64,000 nt of DNA from Euonymus europaeus (Eukaryota; Streptophyta; Magnoliopsida; Celastrales; Celastraceae), in assembly GCA_963580455.1 (NCBI GenBank), contig OY756962.1, forward strand, positions 10,062,001 through 10,126,000, written 5' to 3'. The notes beneath the pieces are model-generated. The model did not search any database. It had not been told where the DNA came from and saw only the letters and a program-made list of their open reading frames with translations. The position numbers and the translations under genes were made by a program. Each line of letters starts with the position of its first letter. Within the stretch, counting starts at the first letter, position 1. Below are positions 20,527 through 33,020 of this stretch, one piece after another.

Positions 20527-21990
20527 GGGATTGTTGAGACAATCAACCACTTAGGTTTGGACTTGATGAGTGAGAGAGAGGAAGTTTTCTTGAGTAGCAT
20601 GACCACGAGACCACAAATGGTCCAAAAGGTTATGGATGCTCAGAACGATGATTTAACATTGGATGTAGTGGATGAGAGTTCTGGATGGATTTGTGCAAGC
20701 GATGGGGGAGTGAGATATGTGGGGAGATTGGTGGTTCCTAATGATGAAGAACTATAACAGGAGATCCTAAAAGAGGCGCACCATTCGCGATTTGCCATGT
20801 ACCTGGGAGGTACAAAAATGTAGCAAGACTTGAAACAAAATTTTGTTGAAAAGGCATGAAGGCCAATGTAGCTAGATATGTGGCGAAGTGCTTGACTTGC
20901 CAGCAGGTGAAGGGAGAACATCAGAAGCCGGCAGGGTTGCTTCAACCCCTACCGGTGGCACAATGGAAGTGGGAGAGGATCACTATGGATTGCGTGACAG
21001 GACTTCCGATGACTCAGAAAAGATTTGACACGATGTGGGTGATTATGGACCGATTGACGAAGTTGGCATATTTCCTGCCAATGAATAAGATGGATTCATT
21101 AGAATACTTGAGCAACTACTATATGAGGGAGACTGTGAAATTGCATGTGGTTCCAATATCCACAGTTCACTGGTAGATTTTGGAGCAGTTTGCAAGAAGC
21201 TTTGGGGACGAAGCTAAATTTTAGTACAGCTTATCATCCTCAAAATGATGGACAAAGTGAGAGAACCATACAGATTCTAGAGGACATGCTTAGAGCATGC
21301 ATAGTAGACTTCGGAAAGAGTTGAGATTGATACATATATTTGGCAGAGTTCGTGTATAACAACTCATTCCAAAGCAGTATTGGTATGGAACCTTTTGAGG
21401 CACTCCATGGGAGACCTTGTGTTGGGCGGAGGTCAGAGAAAAAGTGATTTCGGGACCGAAGTTGGTCAAAGAGGCTCAAGAACGAGTTGAGGAGATCAAA
21501 AGGTGGCTCACTACCACACAGAGTCGCCATAAATCTTATGTCGATAACAGGCGAAGACCGTTGGAATATATGGTGGGCAACAAAGTGTTTCTCAAAGTTA
21601 GTCCAAGCCGCGGTGTGCAAAGGTACAGTAAACAGGGGAAGTTGGCACCTAGGTTTGTGGGGCCATTTGAGATTTTAGAGACGGTGGGGCCGGTAGCATA
21701 TCGTTTAGCTCTACCACCTAAGTTAGAAAGAGTTCATAATGTGTTTCATGTCTCCATGCTTTAGAAATACGAGCCGGATTCATCACAGGTGTTGGATTGG
21801 ACCACATTATGGAAGCTATACGCTCCCACCGGTGAAGATCTTGGATTGCCAAGACAAGATCACAATAACAAGTGCAATACCCTTGGTGAAGGTGATGTGG
21901 ATGTACCATAGAGTTGAAGAAGCAACTTGGGAACTTGAATGCATGATGAGGTAGAAGTACCCGAAGTTATTCGAGACTTTAGGTATGTTG
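20527..21990 (+). pseudogene. Chromovirus integrase and chromodomain, several frame breaks
   Basis: Integrase zinc-binding remnants (HHSRF, then CLTCQQVKGEHQKP at about 20890-20931) and the catalytic core start (WERITMDCVTGLP) are in frame with the segment 20856-21176. Stops and shifts follow near 21174, 21231 and 21330. The C-terminal part resumes at 21417-21764 with GKLAPRFVGPFEIL and ends in NVFHVSML. A chromodomain follows in another frame (PLVKVMWMYHRVEEATWE, about 21880-21933), then a stop and KYPKLFETL. The chromodomain would have guided integration toward heterochromatin. At least five lesions make this a pseudogene. Confidence 0.85.
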
Positions 21991-22015
21991 TTAATTTCGG
22001 GGATGAAATTTATTT

Positions 22016-22028
22016 GAGGGGGAAAGGA
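22016..22028 (+). other. Polypurine tract of the chromovirus
   Basis: GAGGGGGAAAGGA sits directly before the 3' LTR, where plus-strand DNA synthesis would be primed. Confidence 0.75.
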
Positions 22029-23718
22029 TATAAAACCATGACACATTACGGACCACTCGTATGGTGTAGGACTGTAAAGAAACATTCTTTGAACAAGGTT
22101 CACTAAAAAGGCCATACCTTTTAGCACATATATCCATTTTAGGTCCTTAATATATCAAATCGGAGCTTAGACCGAGACGGATATGAAAAAACTGGGAAGA
22201 ACTGGAAAGAAAAAAAAGGTGGCCAGATGCCTTGGGAGCCGTCCAGACTATTAATGAAGATACTGGGACAACAGGGTTTATAGGCTTGAACTGTCCGGAT
22301 GGTCACTTAGGGTGTCTGAATGGTTAATGAAGAAACTGGGAAAACAAGGTTCTAGACATGCTCCGTCCGGACGAGCACTCGGGGTGTCCGGACGGTTGTC
22401 GAGATTTTTGTTTTTAAAGTCCAAAAATGGTCATTTATGCCAAAAGTTTCAGGGGGGCTGAGAAGAGAGAGAGAGATAAGGAAGAACTTAGAGAGAGAAA
22501 TAGATTTCTTGAAGGCTTTAGTTGGTTTTCCTTGGATTCATGATGAGTATCAAGAATCAAGGTGGAATCAAGGAAGATTTGGAGGTTTTGGTAAGTTTTT
22601 CTTAGTTTGGTAAATTCTAGGTTTTTTTGTAGATTTGTTAGATTCTTTTAGAGTTTGGTTCTATAGCATAGATATGTGGATTTAGACTTGATTATGGATG
22701 TACATATAGGTTTTTTTGTGATTTTGGAGTAAAGGTTTGGTTGGGCCAAGATTCAAGCCTTAAGGAAGGATTTCTAGAGAGAGAAGGTCAGTAATTCCAA
22801 TTTCTTGAATTTTAATCATGTTGTTATGAATGGTTTAACATATATTGATGTGTGAAAGGGTTCAATTTTGCCATATGGTTATGTTTGGAAAATTGGAACC
22901 CTAGAATCGGAATTCATTAATTTTGGGTAAATTGCTCCAAATGAGGTAGGGAATTCTTGACCCATTCTTTTCAATATCTTTCTTTGTTATATAAAATGCG
23001 GTTCATATCCTCATTGGTATTTACATTTGTGTTCTTGCCTTATTGTGCCTAAGGAAGAACGAGCCTAGGATTTTCATGATATTCCTTCAATGTAGATTGC
23101 ATTGGCTGAAGAAATGTTCAATCATCTATTGGGCATGTTGTAAATCTTTCCATGCATCATTGGTACTTATGTATTTATAGGATGATATATGAATATATAC
23201 ATTGGCATGGCATGAGCATAATTACATTAGCGCTTGCATAGGACTTTCGAGTATGGACTTGGAATACCATAGGTTATGTGGAAGTCATATGGGAGGATGA
23301 TTGTGTGCCATGGCTCTGGCACAAGTTATATGAATCCGTGTGAGGCAACACACTTGAGGTGTAGGTGTGATGAAAATCACACAACCGGGTAAACCCTTCG
23401 TGGTTGTGGTGTGAATGATGATTGCGCTCTCATTCATGGATGGTGGGAAACCATGACATACATTTGAGGTTTGGACAATCCATAGTCACAGACTATTGGA
23501 TTGATGAATGTGTTTGGCCTTGAAGGGAATACCTGGATGTTATGTTGTGAAATGTGAAACTGCATAATAGATTGCATTATCCTATCATGACTTCCGTTTA
23601 ATTGTTGTTATTACTCTTTACCCCTACTAAGCTTCTAGCTCACTCCTTTACTTTCTTTCTCCCCACATGTGAGACTAGTACGAGTGCCAGTGATGCGGGT
23701 CAGTAGAGACGACGCTGT
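22029..23718 (+). repeat. 3' LTR of the chromovirus, right end missing
   Basis: It begins TATAAAACC directly after the polypurine tract (probably TGTAAAACC originally). It shares blocks with the solo LTRs at 35809, 50983 and 54276: the GTCCGGAC palindromes (22291-22397), a GA-rich leader (about 22461-22500), and the region before the cut (about 23600-23700). Compared with the complete solo LTRs, roughly the last 470 bases are missing. Confidence 0.75.
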
Positions 23719-23739
23719 GGTGATTTTATGGCAGCAACA
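23719..23739 (-). repeat. Remnant edge of the element C 3' LTR
   Basis: GTGATTTTATGGCAGCAACA matches the right edge of the 5' LTR (50372-50391) with one mismatch. It is followed by a pyrimidine-rich stretch (ACCCCTCTTGC), the expected polypurine-tract complement. The rest of this LTR is gone. Confidence 0.6.
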
Positions 23740-23879
23740 AATACCCCTCTTGCACGTGTGACGTAATTTGGAAAGATGTCAATTCGTGCAAAAACTTGAA
23801 CTACTTTTTTTGGCTTGGTAAAATCATTTCTTTGTTTTCGCACTGTTAGGGTTTATCGATTCGGCTCTATTTCAGTTTA

Positions 23880-26851
23880 ATGGCTTATCCTTATGATCCA
23901 TCGATCCTTGTACACATTTGAGTTTCTGATTCTATAGTGAAATTGAATTTTCTTGAAAGTCTCGCTATCAATAATGATAACTTTATTCCTTTTGATTCTG
24001 CTTGTCCATCGAAGTTTGGTCCTTGTTGTACTATCCCTTTGGGCGATCCATTGGAGGCTATTGCAGATTATTATCCCAACCTTCATCAATCCCTCTTGCT
24101 CTCTCAACCCGATCGATTGTTTACGTTTGGAAATTGGAACACTTCTTCTCCGCTAAAAGGTTGGAGTGTGACTAATTCGACTTGTCGTGAATGCATATGC
24201 ATTGATCGTTTGCGTGAGATGGGACTTTATTATGTGACACAGATGCCTCATCCACCGGTTAATTCGAATTTGTTTTCCAGCTTCTTGTGTTTATAGTCTC
24301 ATCGGTATAATTGTTTTCTTCTCCCTGAAGGCTTTCTGTCTATAGGCTTACATGACATTTATTTTTTGACGGGTTTGCCCGTGGAATGAGTGGATTTTAC
24401 CAAAGTTTTTTCCAAAACTCCAGCTAATGTTGGTCAATTCTCTTTTCCTGAATCTTATTCTACTTTTTATGCAAAAGAAAATAAGTAAGTGAATGTTGTG
24501 CATGATCGAGAGATTCGAGCATTCCTACTCTACTGGTTTAGCAGATATGTGTTTTGTAGTCGATTAATCATAGCGATGAAAAATAGTTTGGCTCTGATTG
24601 AAGCACTGATTGAGGGAGAAAAATTGCTCTTGCACCCATGTTCTTGGGTCTTCTTTATAATTTCTTGAATCAAACCATTGAAACAGGATTTAAACCTAAT
24701 TATCAAGGTCCTTTTTGGCTTCTCCAGCTCTGGATTTAGGCATACTTTCCTACTTTGTCTCCTCTTCGTCGAGAATCTATGTCTATTGAGAACTTCGTGG
24801 TTCCTGAATGGCATGTGGTACTCTCGGCAAGTACCTGCTTCCACATCATGAAGATGATTATATCCCATTACGAACTGTTCTACAGCAGTTGCTTGTTGAG
24901 CCTCGCCGAGAGGCTTTTAATTTTACCCCTTGGGATGTGCTATACTTCTCTGCAACAAACACCACACGAACCTCCAGAAGGGCTCTCCTTTGGAAGATTG
25001 TTTGTAATGCTTGAGATTTCGCAGTGATCAACCTAGAGCACTACCTTAAACCGTATAATCCCAACCTATTTGCTAGTCAATTTGGGTTTATGGAGGGTAT
25101 TGGCATTCCCTTTAACTTCAAGACCAATCGATTTTGGTCTCAACAAGGTTTTAAATTATCTGTGCAACAATTCAATGAAGCATATCACCAATTTCAAATG
25201 TGACTGGATCGAGTGTCTTCGATGCCCAATTCTCCTACTCCTACTCCTTCTAGGGGTACTGCTTTTTCGGAATCCGTCTTTGAATCTTAGTGGAGTACCG
25301 TGTGGCGTACTATGGCTATGGGTAATTCTACATTCATTTCAGAAGCCAGTCAAGTATACACTAGTACTTTCATAAAGACTGTTATTGCTGACCCTAGACT
25401 CCTGCTAACTCCAAAGAAAGCTAGTAAAAGGAAAACGTCGATCGAGTCTATTTTGGGTCAAGATACTGTGCCAATTTCAGTTGAACCTTTCGATAATCAA
25501 CCTCTATCTTCTATTTTCAAGAGTAAGTTTTTTTTAAGTTGGCTAGAGTGTATTTCTTGCTAATATATCTGCATAGTCCAGTAGGAAGGACTTCTACAAG
25601 CTTGATTTCCCATTACCCCTATCCCTAAGAACCCAGAGGAAATAGAAATTGAGACGAAAGAAGTACCCTTGATCTGAGTAAGTCCCTTCCTTGAACTTTC
25701 CCCATGGGCTTAGTTTTCTTCTATCCTCAACTTTCGTTCATTGTCAGCATCGACATCGGGGCCATGGTGCCAACTTTTTGCCTTCTACTTTGGATCCTTT
25801 GTTGTATTTAGAATTGGCAAAAGAACAGGGAAGCGATTTACCTTCTGGTGTATCTTCTCATCTAGAAGATGGTAATGTGTTGTTTTCGCTCCTAAGTTTA
25901 TACTTTCCTTATTGTTGATGTCGTGTCTCTTTGCATGCTAACTTGTTGAGGGTAGCACATGTCCCGAACGTTGCTGCACATCCTACTTTTTATGTGAATC
26001 CCTCTACTATGGGTGATCAAGTTGTTTCACCTAACATGACTTTTAGCAACTTAGAATTTCAATCGGAAGGTGTGTCTCTTTCAATGACTATTCCTTAAAA
26101 TGATCATTCTTCAAATATTTCTTCCGAGATAACCACCAATGTTGCTCAGCTCGAATTATGTCATGTTGAAGATACTCCTCGACGTGACGATGTTCAAGCT
26201 ATTATCCCTTTTATTGCTTTGCGGGTGACTCATTTACAAGTTGTTTCTCCTTCGACTTCTTCTACCCCCGAAGGTTTAGTTCGAGAGTCGCCCAAACAGA
26301 TATCTCCTGATCCAGGACTTTTCAGTCCTCTACTGCAGCTTAAAGGTCTGATTGCTAACTCCCTGATCTCTCGTGTTCGAACAAGTGGTATCGATCCGAT
26401 CCTTCGCCAACTCGAATAGATTAACACATAACTGAAAAATGACAAAATCAATGCCTTTCTTGGCTTTCTGAAATAGACGCAGCCTCAATTTCCATCTCAT
26501 GCTCGAGTGATCGAACAGGCAGAGGATGTTCCACGAGAGATGGAACAACTCAATTATGAGTTGCAGCGAACTCAAGGAGCGGTGAAGATCAATAGTTCGA
26601 GCATTGATTCTTTAGCCAAGCAAATTAGCGTTACGAATTCCTTATTGAAACGTCTTCAAGAAGAATATGATTTTCGAATTAAACAGCAGGCGGACATGCA
26701 TTCTTCAATCAAGCATGATACTCGAGGGTATCATGAATTGGCCAAGCAGACACCTCCCGCTGCTGCTTCATATGACGAGGCCAAATTTTATTTGAAAATT
26801 CTAGATGACATGTGGAAAGGCATTGTTGCCTCCTTAGACTATGATCACTAA
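23880..26851 (+). pseudogene. Antisense plant mobile domain (aminotransferase-like) gene of element C
   Basis: ATG at 23880 opens a frame that soon meets a TGA (about 23919) and continues after it. Plant mobile domain blocks follow in order, in changing frames: FLTGLP (about 24366), FLLYWFSRYVFC (about 24519-24554), APMFLGLLYNFL (about 24630) and GPFWLLQLWI (about 24709-24738, followed by a stop). Next come YLLPHHEDDYIPLRTVLQ and FNFTPWDVLYFS. A linker precedes a heptad-rich coiled coil (26507-26851) ending at TAA 26849-26851. Stops and frameshifts near 24297, 24390, 24487 and 25015 show decay. Such proteins occur as host genes and in gypsy and MULE elements. Here it lies opposite to pol, in the slot where element A carries its own antisense gene. 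Confidence 0.7.
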
Positions 26852-27270
26852 TCGGGGCTTGTCTATTTTTTATGTAATGAATCACGTTATATGTATGCTT
26901 TTGATTTTTAATTAAGATCTTTTCTTGTATTTCGTGCGGAAAGTCCGTAATTAATGCATGTTTCTATCTTCCTTAAATGGATGAGCCTTTAGTTGTGAAC
27001 CTGCCGCTACCTAATCGGGAATTTCTCCTCGACTCGCTCTGTTGGTGCTTCTTCTAATCAAGTACCACCTCGTCCAAGAACTATAGCGAATGATGATTTT
27101 ATGGTACAGAATCTCCGGCTCGAACTTGCGGCTTTTGAAGCGAATCCTTATCCACATGTAGCAAAACCTGAAGAGGAATTAGAAACCACCAAAATGAAAT
27201 TTCACGAAACGAGAAGATATGTGGCCAGACGAGGAAAGGTGTTGTGTGCTATTTCTAGTGCACTGTCTGA
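26852..27270 (+). other. Tail of the antisense gene region
   Basis: After the stop there is AT-rich sequence. A second charged, probably helical stretch (27101-27270, LRLELAAFEANP, PEEELETTKMKF) is cut by the LTR at 27271. It may be a further part of the antisense gene or a duplicated coiled-coil segment. Confidence 0.35.
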
Positions 27271-28498
27271 TGTAAAAATATTCGCAAGTGCACAAGCGTA
27301 CTATTGTAGCACTAAAAGTGAAAATACGAGGTCGATCCCACAGAGACAAGTTGAAGTCAAAATTGTACCAAAATTTTCAATTAATGTAAATAACAATTAA
27401 ATTAAAGATGAAGGTTAATGACTTATGAGAATGAACAAGTAAACAAGTAAAACGAGTAAAAAATTCAATACATGAAGAAACTAGGGCATGATCTCACCAA
27501 ACAATCATTTTGCAAATTCATAAAGATGAAGCAACAATCACAATTCTGATTCTAAGGTTATTTTTCTCGCAATTATGTTGATCCATGGATCGTGGCAAAA
27601 ATACGTATTATTAATCGTAAACTAATCATGTTTGATGGCAGTCTTTAGATTTTAGAATCAATAACCCATTAAGAACATAAAATCATACAACCAATTAACT
27701 CCCTAAACCCTGATCGGAGCAGTCGACAGTTAATCTTCCTAATTCTAGTTCCACCAAAAGACATAAATACGGATCGTTTACGTGATTCGGCTAGATGAGT
27801 ATATATATTTAACCTATTTGGTGATCCAGCAATCAAACAAACAACATACTTTGAAGCATAGCAATTAAGAACTAGAATCATGAATTGAATTGAAACTTGG
27901 AAGAATTTAATTTACAATAATCATGTTCGGTTAAATCACACCCTAATAAAGAGTTTAGTTACTACACATAGTAATAAACACCAGTGAAAAGGAAGAAGAA
28001 ATCATGAATTTATTGATAGAACAAAGAAGGTTTGGTAGCCGTCTCACAAGCGAGAGTGACTTGAGTAAGAAAATTAAGTGTGTCTTCTTCCAAAGTTGGA
28101 GAGCTATTTATAATGAATACAAGGCTTCAAAAACTTCCTTCAATTACCATTAAACCTTCCCTAGTCGTGCAAACCAATTGGAACCCAAATAGGAGTTGAT
28201 TTCTCTAATTTTTAGCTTCAAAATCACGTTTGACGGATCTGGCGCTCGAGCGTGGGAAGCGCCTGGGAAGGGCGCCAGCTTTGCTATCAAGATGTTGTCT
28301 TCTGGTCCTGGATCCACGCTCGAGCCTGGGAAGGCCGCCTGAAACATTTTTTTCTCTGATTGCACTCCAATTTTTATCAACTCTTCACACCAATCTTCCT
28401 ACATCAAAAACGCAGTAATTCATGTAATATCAACTCAAAATAAGAGAATTGTGATTGTTGAAACAACTCTCATAATTCGGGGAAACATGATCTTAACA
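27271..28498 (-). repeat. Solo LTR-like insertion in element C
   Basis: Bounded by TGTAAAAATA and ATCTTAACA. Near the left edge, GGTCGATCCCACAGAGAC is the complement of a motif found near the 3' end of Athila LTRs, so sense is minus. GC-rich palindromes (GCGCTCGAGCG and relatives) lie at 28240-28343. No TSD is clear (TCTGA against TCCCC), so an edge may be wrong or altered. No coding. Confidence 0.6.
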
Positions 28499-29925
28499 TC
28501 CCCTCATTTGCTTCTCATATTGATGGTACTCATTTCTTAAAATACCTCCCATTTATGGACCTTTGGTGCATGATACCTTCCAGACTTTGTAAGTGGTAAA
28601 CATTTCCTTTGTATACTTTGGAAATCTAAAATGGTCCTTCCTAGCTCAGGAACCATTTCCCTAGCTGGGGATCTTTTAGGCCTAGTGGTAAAATGACTTT
28701 CCATACTAAATCTTGAATGTTAAAACATTTCAAACTTACTCTTTTGTTGTATGCTCGAGCTGCCCTAGCCTTTTGGGCTTTAATCAAGTTTAAAGCATCA
28801 ATTTGTATTTGTTCAATGGCCTCCAATTCAGAAAGCATAGTCGTCTGGTATTCGTTGGCGATTAGTAGAGATTGATATTGGACTCGAGTAGCTCTGAATC
28901 AAACATCGATCGACAATATAGCATCATGGTCATCTACTAAGTTGTATGGAGTAATATTGGTACTTCCTCGCTTAGAGGTTCGATATGCCCATAATGTATC
29001 GTAAAGGATTTCGTGCCATATGGAGAAGAGTTGATGATAGAAAATCTGAATTCACCCGCAAATTTCTACATTTCCTTTCTATTAAACACAGTACCTTGTG
29101 TGAACTGAATGACATCTGGCAACCCGAATCGATACACAATGTGTTTCTTAATGAACTGAATGACATCTGCTTGGGTCACCTTTTTAGTGGTACATCTTCT
29201 ACCCATTCCGTGAAATAATCTATAGCAACCAAGATGTAGGAGTGTTGTCTGGCTGAGGCAGAGTATATTTGTCCAGTTATATCCATAGCCCAACCACAAA
29301 ATGGCCAGGGTTTAATGATCGAATGGAGTTTAAAAGCTGGTACCCTAGGTATGGAGTCTGCTTGATGTGCATCGCAGACTCCATCTTGTACCTCGGCCAT
29401 TGCTTTCATAGCTTCATCAAGACCAAGATAACTCAACAATGTCCCTTCGAAAGTTTTCCTATATAATACATCCTTTAGAAGTATGTATTTCTGAGCTTGA
29501 AACCATGTTGAATGATTCCCTCGTGACAGATGGTCCAATAGAAACGCTTTCAAAGGCGTTCTCCAATCTTCCTGATCTAGAAGGTTTACTTCGAATGGTT
29601 CCAAACATATATTTTCCATACTTGTTATATTCCATTCGACTTCCTTCTCACGACTAGTTAATTCGTCCAATGGGTCAATTTGTGTACTTTGTTCGGCCAA
29701 GAAATTAGCCTTATTGTTGATAGCTCAAGGGATATGGTGTATATTATAGCGAAACTCATGTAGTAGTTTTAAGATTTCCATCAGAAAGTTCTCTAGCCGA
29801 GGGTTCGAGCATTTGTATTCTCGGATCACTTGTTTAATTACTAACTGTGAATTACCAAAAATATCGAGCTCAATGACTTTCAAGTCTCGGGATAATCGCA
29901 ATCTGATAGGTATGAATATACCTCT
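28499..29925 (-). pseudogene. Element C integrase and end of RNase H
   Basis: From the right: the end of RNase H (DIFGNSQLVIKQV at about 29835-29875), then integrase. The zinc-binding domain begins (DGVCDAHQAD) but jumps straight to the next conserved block (SIIKPWPFCGWAMDITGQI). The second half with the paired Cys is deleted. The second catalytic position reads FTQGTVF, with Thr where Asp is expected. The C-terminal part (28641-28838) leads to NGRYFKK near 28535. Several stops and shifts. Integration activity is certainly lost. Confidence 0.75.
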
Positions 29926-31258
29926 TGTTTTTGGTGATAAAAACCCTCTATTATCTCATTGATATTGTCAATTCGGTACATTTATCTATTATCTTGGATT
30001 TTGATAGGCAATTGGTGGTGTGGAACAAAAAGGTGGCAAATATGGGCAAGATGAGAGCAAGAATAATCCTAAAAATTATCCTGGGCGTGATTTATACACG
30101 CCTAGGCGGTACGGGCCACGCACGGAACAGGGGTGAATGCAAAAATTCAGGGAAACTGCATTTTCTAGAGCAGCGCCTAGGTGCATTTCCTACACGCCAA
30201 GGCGGGGTGCGCCTAGGCGCCCCTGCACAAAATTGACAGCTTTTATTTCGCGAAAGCCCTAAAAACTGGACACTTCTAACCTATCGAACGGCCGTTCCAG
30301 AGAGCGAAAAACAGAGAAAAGAAGGAGGATTCAAGGCTTGAAGGAAGGATTCTTCATCTTGGCTTTTGTTTCTTCCAATTTTGGATTCTACCAATATGTT
30401 TCTCTCTCTTTGCTTGTCTCTTTCTCTCTCTATGAGTGGCTAAACTCTTTATCACCAAGGCTAGGATGAAGCCTTGGGTTGAATGATGGTTGTATGAATT
30501 GATTTGTTTATATGTGAATTTTTTTGGGTATAAATCTTTGGTTTCTATGATTATTGTGGATTCTTCTTACTCTTTGTGCTTGATCACCACTTAGGGTTTT
30601 GAATGGATTTGTTTGATGGATTTTGTAGATGGTGAAATATCTATTTAATCATGCTTCTTGGGACCTTAGATTGCAATTGTTGTTTCCATTAGGTTTGGAA
30701 CAAGTTTGTATGAATCCTATTTCCATTGAGCTTTCATGAATTCTTATGCATGTCTAGACCAATAAGATGGCTAGAATGTTGATAGGAACATCCAACCTAG
30801 ACCAATAAGATGGCTAGTGATTGATATGAGGGAAATTCGCTTGAGTGCGCTAAAACCGACTTAGGTACGGATTCGTTATACCCGGATTGATAAATGTGTG
30901 AGTGAATTGGTTGTGATTGCACATCATTGACCCTTGGTGGATTTCGAAGTCTTGGTGCTTCATTGTTCTACTTTAATTCATTGCATTAGTATAACTTGCC
31001 TAGTAATAAATTGCATTAGCATTAGCATTCTTCAATATAAAAATTTCAAAAACACTTTACCTTTCTTGCTTGCATTCTTATTAAATTGTGAACCCAATCA
31101 ACTTGAGCGGAACTTTAATTTCTTGCATTGTTCATAAATATATACAAATAAATATTTGGATCAATTATAACTCTGTCTCTGTGGATACGATCTCTACTGA
31201 CTACTTGTGCTATCCTTTCGACTAGTGCACTTGCTAGTAGGGTACTTTAAACCCAACA
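29926..31258 (+). repeat. Solo LTR-like insertion splitting the element C RNase H
   Basis: The right edge ends TTTAAACCCAACA. The motif CTCTGTGGATACGATCTC near that end marks sense as plus. CGCCTAGGCG palindromes lie at 30090-30230 and pyrimidine repeats at about 30402-30440. RNase H coding resumes on both sides, so it is an insertion. The left edge (TG at 29926) is approximate and no matching TSD was found. Confidence 0.65.
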
Positions 31259-33020
31259 TAATCCCAATAGCAAAGCTTGGTATTCTGCTAAAGTTATTGG
31301 TACACTGTACCTTCAGGCGAATGGACATGTTGTACCTCTTTTTAAAAAGAGATTCCAAAACAACCCCTATCCCTACGGTCGTTGAGGTGCTTGAACCATT
31401 GAAAAACAATTTCTAAGGGGAAAAATTTACGTATTGTGTTTCGAGGATGGAATCTAGGGGCGACCCCCCATGTTCAGCTAGGAAGTCTGCCATAACTTGG
31501 CCCTTCACGACTTTCTGAGGCATGTAAACTGGATCGAATTGAGTCAAGAATAAACTCTATTTGCTCAATCGACCTCGTAGTAAGGGCCTAGCTAAAAGGT
31601 ACTTGATATCATCATTAGGTGTAATTATAAATACCTTATAAGACTTCATATAGTGTCTTACTAGGCAAAGCTGCTCCATATAAGGATAAGTTAATTCGGC
31701 CTGAATGAGAAATTGGCTCAAGTAAAATATTGCATGTTCATGCCTCTTCTCATCATCTTGAGCCAACATACACCCAATTGATCCATCTGACACTGCTAAA
31801 TATAATTTCAAAGGCTTCCTTGGTATTGGTGGCACCAAAACAAGAGGAGACACCAAACTTTCCTTGATTAAGTCAGATGCTCTCTGATGATCATGGGACC
31901 ATACAAACTCTTGACCGTTCTTTAATTTGAGTAAACTGGAAAAGTTTTTATCTTTCAGATTGTATTCGATATGAATCTACAGAGGAAATTAACCTTCTCA
32001 AAGAAACGTTGTAGCTCTTTCTTATTTGTTGGGGGAACATACATTAGTATAGCTTTTGCTTCGTTTTTGTCTATCTCGATCCCTCAATTGCAAACTAAAA
32101 AATGTAGGAAGTTCCTTGCAATTACTCCAAAAGCACATTTGGCCGGGTTCAATTTTAGATGATGTCTCCTCATCTTACTGAACGCCTCCCGCAAATGCAC
32201 AAAGTGTGAATTAATATCTTCTAACTTAACTAAAATATCATCTATGTATACTTTGATAGAATGCCCAATCAATTCATGAAAGATAGTATTCATGGCTAGT
32301 TAGTAAGTGGTGCCAGCATTTTTTAATCTGAAAGGCATCATCACATACTCGAACGTACCGATCGACCCTGGGCAACGGAAGGATGTTTTATGAACGTCTT
32401 CTTAAGCAATGAAAATTTGATTGTACCCAGAAAACCCATCGATTAGTGACAGGATTTTGTACCCTGCAGCAGAATCTACTAATAAATCTACTACTGGCAT
32501 CGGGTATTCATCTTTAGGTGTTGCAGCATTTAAATCTCTGTAATCAATGCATACCCTTACTTTTCCATTTTTCTTCAAGACCGAGACAATGTTAAATAAC
32601 CAGGGTGTGTATCTAGTAGGCCTAATAAACTTGGCTTTTAATAATTTTTCAACTTCTTCCTTTAAGAAGGTATCATTTATGGGGCTAAACGCCCGGGGAT
32701 TGCTTGATAGGCTTGGCAGTTTGTTTAATTTATAGTTTATGTTCCACCAAAATTTTGTCCAACCCTGGAATATCATCATAAGGCCAAGCAAAACACTCCC
32801 AATAATCAGTCAAGAATTCCTTGAATTTTTCTTTCTCTTTGATGGGTAACAACTGACTAATGAATGTAATTTTTAGACAATCACTAGTACCCAAATTGAT
32901 TTTTTCCAAAGGGTCGAGTGAATGCAAAGTTTCAACTTTATTCATTAATACTATTGTATCAACAACAACATTATTACAAATATAGGTAACTAGCACATTG
33001 ATAAATTGATAGATGGTTTG
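31259..33020 (-). pseudogene. Element C reverse transcriptase and start of RNase H
   Basis: RT blocks on the minus strand: LLKAKFIRPTRYTPWLFNIV, VCIDYRDLNAATPKDEYPMP, LSLIDGFSGYNQIFIA followed by a stop (32402-32404), MMPFRLKNAGTTY, then the catalytic VYIDDILVK (about 32228-32254) and LNPAKCAFGV. RNase H begins in 31557-31856 (KPLKLYLAVSDGSIGCMLAQ) and 31194-31409 (MFFNGSS), where the LTR at 31258 cuts it. Reading-frame changes are frequent. Wording such as VDSAAGYKILSLIDG is typical of Tat elements. Confidence 0.8.

Larger units (their letters stand above)
19229..23718 (+). mobile_element. Truncated chromodomain Ty3/gypsy element (Tekay/Del-like)
   Basis: It begins inside pol just before the RT and runs through RNase H, integrase, chromodomain, polypurine tract and most of the 3' LTR. 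The 5' LTR, gag and protease are missing. The 3' LTR is cut at about 23718, where a 20-base remnant of another element's LTR edge begins. RT wording ([31 protein letters not shown]) and the chromodomain fit the Tekay/Del branch. Confidence 0.85.

Noticed and set aside
23719..23739. Chance similarity of 20 bases to the LTR at 50372
   Set aside because: It sits exactly at an expected LTR edge, is followed by a polypurine-tract complement, and lies at the correct end of element C, so chance is unlikely.
30934..31137. Small plus-strand frame near 31 kb
   Set aside because: Inside an LTR-like insertion; no known motif.
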